The notes beneath the pieces are model-generated. The model saw only the letters and a program-made list of their open reading frames with translations, did not search any database and was not told the origin of the DNA. A program made the position numbers and the translations under genes. Positions 59,349 to 64,000 of a stretch of DNA of 64,000 nucleotides are shown here, piece after piece. Every line of letters begins with the position of its first letter. Position 1 is the first letter of the stretch. Source of the DNA: Thermoanaerobacter uzonensis DSM 18761 (lineage in GTDB: Bacteria > Bacillota > Thermoanaerobacteria > Thermoanaerobacterales > Thermoanaerobacteraceae); contig NZ_FQUR01000014.1 in NCBI RefSeq assembly GCF_900129115.1, positions 26,272 to 90,271 of the forward strand. The letters are read 5' to 3'.

Positions 59349-61217
59349 TTATCTATAATCTCCCAAAAGTTTTATATAATCCTCTAAAGTTCCATCCTCC
59401 AAACATGTTTCAATAATCTTTTTACCAAGAGGGTCAAGTTCAGGAACTAAGAATTGCTTTAATTCTCTTTTGAAGAATTCATTTAACATCTCAGCTCCTT
59501 TGTCATATCCATCATCTCCTACTTCGGGCTGCTTGTTAACTTGCAGCAATTCGCGAGGAATAAAACTTCCGTTTATTTTTAATGTATTTAAAGCATAACC
59601 GAGGAGACTGCTTCTCGCTGGTGTAACTTGATCTGGTCTAAATCTTACACTTCCTCTTCTCGCAAGATATTCACGAGCTATCCATTCGGGCATAAACCCT
59701 ACTTTCCACACCCCTATATATTGGTTTGGAACGAGAATGTATCGAGTACCCGGTGTATTTATAATCTGCTGCAATAAAAGATTAGCGTGAATTACTCTTT
59801 TACCCGTTGCAAAAGGCCAATAAGAACCTACACCTTCGCTTTCGAGTCCACTTGTTCCTACTATACTTGGATTAGCGTGACCTCTCGGTGCAACTAATCT
59901 CCACAGCCAAGCAAGAGCAGGAGGCAACAAATGTAGAATTCCTATTATACCGTAGGAAGGCTTTTCTTTTGAAGAAGGTGGAGTCCTTACGCCAAAACTT
60001 CTCACGTCTACTTCTACAGCTTCATCAACTACATTTGGCATAAATCTTCTCGGCATTACTACACGAGGATTGGGACAAGGTTTACCAGGTGCATCCATAA
60101 TATGTTCCCATATAAGACACGTGGACTTAGGTACTCCTTCTATGTTTAAAAAGATTAAAGGTTCTTTCGGATATATACACAACTTTTCAAGATGAGGATC
60201 TATTCCATATTCATTTATGTGGTCTACTCTTATAAACCAGCCTTTTTCTGCATCTTTTATAACTAACTTTTTCCCTTGCTGCAAAGCGGGATGGCACAAA
60301 GCCATATCATCAGTTACAGGTTGTAGCTCACAAGCTTCTTTTAGGTCTACGTATATTTCGTCACCTGTCACTAAATTGCGCCCTACTTTTATGCGCCCAT
60401 CAGGCTCCCTGTGAATTTGCTCCAGCATTTCGCTCTTTCCGCCACCACTGGCACCTTCGTGCATAATAGTCAATATATTGTCATAAGGAGTAATTATTCT
60501 CACTGCAGAAGCATGAGCAGTAATCCATTCTTCTTTTTCACCGATTGTCAGAAGCACACCATATATTCCTTTCTTAGCACTGGGACCAAGATATAAATTA
60601 TACGAAAAAAGCTCATGTAAATTTTCTAAGCGGTTATGGACAACTACCTGTTTTCCGTTAAAATGAGTATGCCTAAAAGGTGGAGCCAAATAAACAATGG
60701 CTCTTGGCAAAAAACCTTCTGGTATTTCACCTTTTGGGATAAAACCCTGTATGTCTGCAAGAGCAGTGGCAAAAAAACCTGCATTATCAGGCGCTATTAA
60801 AAGAGAAGGGTATCCATACTCTTCTCCACCCGACATAAAAGGCATAACAATTAAATTTTGCTTTTTCAGCCATTCAAAAGTTTTCTGCCTTAATTCGTCA
60901 AAATCATATCCATACCTATCCACAAACCTAGGTTTATCTGTCTCCCCATTATCAGCAACTACAAGACAATCTGGCTCTCTCCTTCTCATATAAGGCTCAG
61001 GATAATTAACTGCTAACCCATTTTTACACCTTGCCACAGTAGCTTCTAATACTTTTCCTTTTTCTGGAACATCATAAAAAATTTCAAAAAAGTCATTATT
61101 TCCTCCAACAGAAATTTCAAGAAGATGTTGTCTACTTTCTGGAATTGTTATTTTAGGACACACTTTTAATATATCTTCTACTTCTTCTGGTAGTCTCATT
61201 TTATTTATAATTTCCAT
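59349..61217 (-). CDS. DUF4914 protein with PEPCK/HPr-kinase-like P-loop
   Basis: 622 aa. IMHEGASGGGKSEMLEQIHRE is a Walker A like those of PEP carboxykinase/HprK-type enzymes. Other conserved-looking blocks are FGVRTPPSSKEKPSYGIIGILHLLPPALAWLWRLVAPRGHANPS, SEGVGSYWPFATGKRV and NTPGTRYILVPNQYIG. ATG 61217 (AAGGAAAC upstream) gives MEIINKMRLPEEVEDIL; a hydrophobic extension to 61304 looks non-coding. Monocistronic. Likely a kinase or nucleotide-dependent carboxylyase, substrate unknown. Confidence 0.8.
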   Translation of the reverse strand: MEIINKMRLPEEVEDILKVCPKITIPESRQHLLEISVGGNNDFFEIFYDVPEKGKVLEATVARCKNGLAVNYPEPYMRRREPDCLVVADNGETDKPRFVDRYGYDFDELRQKTFEWLKKQNLIVMPFMSGGEEYGYPSLLIAPDNAGFFATALADIQGFIPKGEIPEGFLPRAIVYLAPPFRHTHFNGKQVVVHNRLENLHELFSYNLYLGPSAKKGIYGVLLTIGEKEEWITAHASAVRIITPYDNILTIMHEGASGGGKSEMLEQIHREPDGRIKVGRNLVTGDEIYVDLKEACELQPVTDDMALCHPALQQGKKLVIKDAEKGWFIRVDHINEYGIDPHLEKLCIYPKEPLIFLNIEGVPKSTCLIWEHIMDAPGKPCPNPRVVMPRRFMPNVVDEAVEVDVRSFGVRTPPSSKEKPSYGIIGILHLLPPALAWLWRLVAPRGHANPSIVGTSGLESEGVGSYWPFATGKRVIHANLLLQQIINTPGTRYILVPNQYIGVWKVGFMPEWIAREYLARRGSVRFRPDQVTPARSSLLGYALNTLKINGSFIPRELLQVNKQPEVGDDGYDKGAEMLNEFFKRELKQFLVPELDPLGKKIIETCLEDGTLEDYIKLLGDYR

Positions 61218-61475
61218 TGTTTCCTTATTAATAATGAGTGAAAAGTCCAACTTATACCACCTCACAATAATAAGTATAAGAATATTATACAAAAAATTTT
61301 TCAAGTTTGCAATTTGAATAATAAAATTTGCAAAATAATTTTTAGGATGTATCTACATTCCGAACTTTTTGTCATAATATCGTTCTTTTGCGCACATATC
61401 TTCTGTAATCTTTTACATTGATGAAATTTTTGAATCGTATTCTTGCAATTTTGATTAGTAATAGGTGATAAAAAC

Positions 61476-61501
61476 AAAAGCACTCCTAATAGAGCGCTTT
61501 T
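61476..61501 (-). terminator. Terminator of the endolysin-holin pair
   Basis: AAAAGCGCTC/GAGTGCTTTT stem with one G-U, then TTTTGTTTTT on the minus strand. Confidence 0.65.
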
Positions 61502-61838
61502 ACTTATTCACTTCAGCTTGCTTTTCTAGACCTTTCAATTTCAATATATAATTCATTTCAAAAACTGCCGCTTCTATTAATTTATCTATCTCTTCATCTG
61601 TCAACTTATTGCCAACCACTTTTTTTAATAAATTAAAAACTTCTGCTTTTTTATCAGGTCCTTTACCTGGCCCTATTTGCTGTTCTATTGCTTGCACAAA
61701 AGTTTTTGCAATTTCGTAATATCTTTTCATTTTTTCCATACCAATTTTGGTATTTAAATAATCAATCAAATACCCAAGCGCAACCATTATAACGAGTTGA
61801 ACACCAGCTGTCAAAATTGTCATGACCAAATCCCTCAT
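61500..61838 (-). CDS. LLH-family phage-type holin
   Basis: 112 aa. One N-terminal membrane segment (MTILTAGVQLVIMVALGYLIDYL), followed by a charged helical region KRYYEIAKTFVQAIEQQIGPGKGPDKKAEVFNLLKK and KLTDEEIDKLIEAAVFEMN, characteristic of LLH holins. Its ATG abuts the TAA of the amidase gene. It would let the signal-less amidase reach the wall. Confidence 0.85.
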   Translation of the reverse strand: MRDLVMTILTAGVQLVIMVALGYLIDYLNTKIGMEKMKRYYEIAKTFVQAIEQQIGPGKGPDKKAEVFNLLKKVVGNKLTDEEIDKLIEAAVFEMNYILKLKGLEKQAEVNK

Positions 61839-62495
61839 TTATCTCCCTCCCAATATTTTTAATATTACAGAAGCAAATTCTCCCCAACTGACATAACTTT
61901 TAGGGTCATAATGTTTATCTATAATTCCTTTCATCTGTAATTTTTCAATATCATCTGTTTGCTTATAATTTACGCTTTTTAAGAATTTAATTGTGCCATT
62001 TGCAATCCCTTGTGCAAAAGCATCCGGCTTTTGTAAAAGCAAATCTAAATTTTGTGGATTTGACATAAAAGCTGTTTCAACTAGTATCGCAGGCATTACA
62101 GTATGCTTCAGTACATAAAAACTTTCATATTTTACTCCTCTATTTGTCGTTTTTAACATTTCTACTATTTCATTTTGTACATATTGGGCTAAATTTCGTC
62201 CTGCTAAACTTCTGGGATACGCGTAAGTTTCCGTACCATTTGCGGAAGGATCTGTAAAACTATTACAATGAATAGAAATAAAATAATCTGCTTTGCTCTT
62301 ATTGGCAATATCACACCTTTGCTGTAAGTCTACTGTCTCATCTTTATCTCTTGTCATTATTACACTTATATTTTCCTTCAGTAAAATATCCCTTAGTTTT
62401 AAAGCTATATTTAGATTTATATCTTTTTCTTTATAATCACCCACCACAGCACCAGGATCCTTTCCTCCATGGCCAGGGTCAACAGCTATTAGCAT
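61839..62495 (-). CDS. N-acetylmuramoyl-L-alanine amidase (endolysin-like)
   Basis: 218 aa. Amidase_3 domain with zinc/catalytic residues in AVDPGHGGKDPGAV, DYFISIHCNSF and PAILVETAFMSNPQN, all intact. The C-terminal ~35 residues (DIEKLQMKGIIDKHYDPKSYVSWGEFASVILKIL) look like a single partial SLH repeat. No signal peptide, consistent with holin-dependent release. ATG 62495 chosen with GGTGGTGA upstream (frame opens at 62513). Confidence 0.92.
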   Translation of the reverse strand: MLIAVDPGHGGKDPGAVVGDYKEKDINLNIALKLRDILLKENISVIMTRDKDETVDLQQRCDIANKSKADYFISIHCNSFTDPSANGTETYAYPRSLAGRNLAQYVQNEIVEMLKTTNRGVKYESFYVLKHTVMPAILVETAFMSNPQNLDLLLQKPDAFAQGIANGTIKFLKSVNYKQTDDIEKLQMKGIIDKHYDPKSYVSWGEFASVILKILGGR

Positions 62496-62756
62496 ATTAA
62501 TCACCACCATCAAAATAATTTTTCCAACCTTTCTTTTATCATATAATATGCAGAAAAAAATAACAAGTTTATGAAAATTATCTTCTATCTCCCTCTAAAT
62601 CAAAAATAACCTTTTCAATGTACCACTTTTCAGCTGGACCTGGATATTTAACTTTATACTACTTTTAATCTCTTTTACAAATAGATTTTTTATTTTTCTC
62701 TCATAAAAATGACCCCTTTCACAAAAATTTCGTCTATATAAAAAAACAGTAAAATA

Positions 62757-62765
62757 TGATATAAT
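62757..62765 (+). promoter_or_regulatory. Extended -10 promoter before the small RNA
   Basis: TGATATAAT, with transcript start expected near 62772; no clear -35. Confidence 0.5.
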
Positions 62766-62779
62766 ATAAGATAATTCTT

Positions 62780-62843
62780 GGCAGAGTAGGTGTCTCGCGT
62801 GAAGTGCCAGAGGATGGAACGTTTCATTCTATATGCCTTTTTT
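62780..62843 (+). ncRNA. Candidate structured small RNA or cis-regulatory leader
   Basis: Begins ~8 nt after the predicted transcript start. GGCA (62780-62783) can close with TGCC at 62834-62837, which is followed directly by TTTTTT, as in an intrinsic terminator. Inside are a second TGCC (alternative partner) and a hairpin AGGATGG/TTTCATTCT. The stretch GAGTAGGTGTCTCGCGTGAA superficially recalls the 5' part of folate riboswitches, but the 3' half is missing. It precedes the DUF59 gene by ~105 nt. Confidence 0.45.
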
Positions 62844-62949
62844 ACGCAAATAATTTTGGAAAAACTACGTATAGTTTCTAATTTTAAAACCAAATAAAAA
62901 TGAAAAAATTAATACAATATAATTGGATATAAAGGAGGCACAATACATT

Positions 62950-63303
62950 ATGGAAAGTGGAGAATTTCTTGACTTTGCACCAATTAAATTTGTTGGCATT
63001 GAAGACAAAGAAGAACAAAATCGTATAATAGATACTCTCATGTCTGTTGTCGATCCAGAAATCGGTATAGATATTATAAACCTTGGGCTTGTTTATGAAA
63101 TTCACAAAGAAGATAATAAATTATACATTATAATGACACTAACAGCATTAGGTTGCCCACTTGCTGATGTGTTGTCAAATGAGGTAAAAAACGAAGTACT
63201 TTCAATTGGAGATTATAGTGAGGTAGAAGTAAAAATTGTATATTCACCTCCATGGGATCGTGATCGTCTATCTTCATTTGCAAGAATGGAACTCGGATTA
63301 TAA
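62950..63303 (+). CDS. DUF59/MIP18 family Fe-S assembly protein (SufT/PaaD-like)
   Basis: 117 aa. RIIDTLMSVVDPEIGIDIINLGLVYEI and TLTALGCPLADVLSNEVKNEV are the DUF59 hallmark, with the conserved Cys in ALGCP and PPWDRDRLS near the end. It helps assemble or deliver iron-sulfur clusters. ATG 62950, with AAAGGAGG 11 nt upstream; the frame opens at 62923. Has an extra ~20-residue N-terminal segment. Confidence 0.9.
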   Translation: MESGEFLDFAPIKFVGIEDKEEQNRIIDTLMSVVDPEIGIDIINLGLVYEIHKEDNKLYIIMTLTALGCPLADVLSNEVKNEVLSIGDYSEVEVKIVYSPPWDRDRLSSFARMELGL

Positions 63304-63305
63304 AA

Positions 63306-63325
63306 AGGCGGTTTAAAACCGTCTT
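63306..63325 (+). terminator. Hairpin after the DUF59 gene
   Basis: AAGGCGGTTT paired with AAACCGTCTT (G-U allowed); no strong T run follows. Confidence 0.45.
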
Positions 63326-63328
63326 AGA

Positions 63329-63384
63329 CTGTTGACAAACTTTCGAAAATAGAATATTTTGCAATCGGTGCGACTTGTGACAAA
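63329..63384 (+). repeat. 56-bp dispersed repeat, copy B
   Basis: 50/56 identical to 26680-26735, the left arm of the foldable element. The GC-rich core and right arm are absent here. Confidence 0.85.
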
Positions 63385-63420
63385 TTTCTCAACCGGAAGT
63401 GCTCTTGGAATTGTAATAGC

Positions 63421-63450
63421 AAAAGGGCAGTGCATGTGCGCTGCCCTTTT
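63421..63450. terminator. Hairpin downstream of the CGTase gene
   Basis: Perfect 10-bp stem AAAAGGGCAG/CTGCCCTTTT, ~110 nt past the CGTase stop; usable on both strands. Confidence 0.6.
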
Positions 63451-63559
63451 ATAATATATGAAAAAGGACAATTTGTAGAAAAAAATGAGAATTCAAAGGT
63501 AATATCATCTAGCGAGGAGATTCTTTTCCCATCGGGAGGAAATTAAATATATTCCCCAT

Positions 63560-64000
63560 TCACGGTTGCCAGTTTACAATTACAGTAGCTGTACCAGAAG
63601 TGGGTGTAGTATATACGTGGTTGTATCCACCTTCCCAGGTTACAGTACTGCCATTTTTCTTTATAAACTTAAATTGTATAGTAGTACCAGCAGGCACACT
63701 CACATCGTAATACCACGTAGGGTATTGATACACAACCTGGTTAAACATTGGTCCTATTGCCTTCGATGTATCCCAGTTGCCAAGTTCAGCTACATTGCCC
63801 GTAAGATATACATTTTCTCCCCACACAGTTGTAGCATTATTTACTACAAATCTAACACATACCTGATTACCCGTTAAAACATTAATATTATTATAGCTAT
63901 TGCTTGTAACTCCTGATGCTGTTTTTAATGTAATGTTATATTTTCCAGGAGTTAAAGCAGGAACTTTTACTTTTACTTCAGTATCTTCCCATGACACAAT
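63560..64000 (-). CDS. C-terminus of cyclodextrin glycosyltransferase (starch-binding domain), partial
   Basis: 147 codons, entering from the right edge. A TIG/IPT-like strand region ([20 protein letters not shown]) is followed by a CBM20 starch-binding domain ([77 protein letters not shown]). This is the D-E domain order of CGTases and maltogenic amylases and looks very like the Thermoanaerobacterium/Thermoanaerobacter enzyme. Secreted starch-converting enzyme; the catalytic domain is outside the window. Confidence 0.88.
   Translation of the reverse strand: MVSWEDTEVKVKVPALTPGKYNITLKTASGVTSNSYNNINVLTGNQVCVRFVVNNATTVWGENVYLTGNVAELGNWDTSKAIGPMFNQVVYQYPTWYYDVSVPAGTTIQFKFIKKNGSTVTWEGGYNHVYTTPTSGTATVIVNWQP

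Noticed and set aside
62780..62843. Tetrahydrofolate riboswitch
   Set aside because: Only about 20 nt of 5' resemblance; the conserved 3' half and pseudoknot partners are absent and the downstream gene is not a folate gene.
63451..63559. Possible gene or regulatory RNA downstream of the CGTase stop
   Set aside because: No frame or clean structure seen; taken as 3' untranslated sequence.

Overview
The window is a low-GC (roughly one-third G+C) Firmicutes chromosome. It most likely comes from a thermophilic, spore-forming, fermentative anaerobe of the Thermoanaerobacter/Caldanaerobacter type. The reasons are a B12-dependent ribonucleotide reductase, pyruvate:ferredoxin oxidoreductase, formyl-THF synthetase, GerA-family germination genes, spoIIE with a Spo0A-type promoter, and at the right edge the C-terminus of a cyclodextrin glycosyltransferase of the Thermoanaerobacterium type. 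Most genes lie on the minus strand. Identifications come from reading motifs and whole-protein resemblance; no database search was run.

Layout: 1-7.2 kb holds the start of ptsI, a GAF-GGDEF protein, nrdJ, a thioredoxin-like protein, a class III aminotransferase and a UPF0291 protein with a His tail. 7.3-10 kb holds a DUF1614 membrane protein and an S9 peptidase. 10-17.1 kb is the accessory region. It contains a broken ABC permease, an intact ABC exporter, a radical SAM/SPASM peptide maturase and an unannotated 27-residue Cys-containing precursor peptide, which together form a RiPP cluster. It also contains a decayed transposase, an RRNPP-type (Rgg/PlcR-like) regulator and an eroded MntA/HepT toxin-antitoxin pair. 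17.1-26.6 kb holds a CofE-like protein, a catalytically dead-looking amidase, sfsA, the folate operon (folE-folP-folK-PTPS, no folB), lysS-greA and a three-gene unit with its own palindromic operator.

26.6-27 kb holds a striking GC-rich element, foldable end to end and flanked by 27-bp direct repeats; part of it recurs at 63.3 kb. 27-31.1 kb encodes germination receptor subunits, with the permease subunit divergent. 31.1-32.6 kb holds coaX and an ECF transporter S component behind a structured leader. 32.6-38.4 kb is a methylmalonyl-CoA module: split B12 mutase, MeaB chaperone, epimerase, and a carboxyltransferase with biotin carrier but no Na+-pump beta subunit. 38.5-42 kb holds a DHPS-like domain protein, fhs and an orphan PAS histidine kinase. 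42-48.6 kb is the conserved spoIIE-tilS-hpt-ftsH block, followed by tRNA-Glu.

48.8-55.2 kb holds a methyltransferase, an EamA transporter, a broken AbrB-type gene, DUF1284 and DUF3787 genes and PFOR. 55.4-59.3 kb holds tdh-kbl (threonine to glycine plus acetyl-CoA) and a PyrR-controlled uracil permease. 59.3-64 kb holds a DUF4914 P-loop protein, an isolated endolysin-holin pair, a candidate small structured RNA ahead of a DUF59 (SufT/MIP18-like) gene, and the partial CGTase. The most interesting candidates are the RiPP cluster with its peptide-sensor-like regulator, the foldable element at 26.65-26.97 kb, and the small RNA at 62.78 kb.
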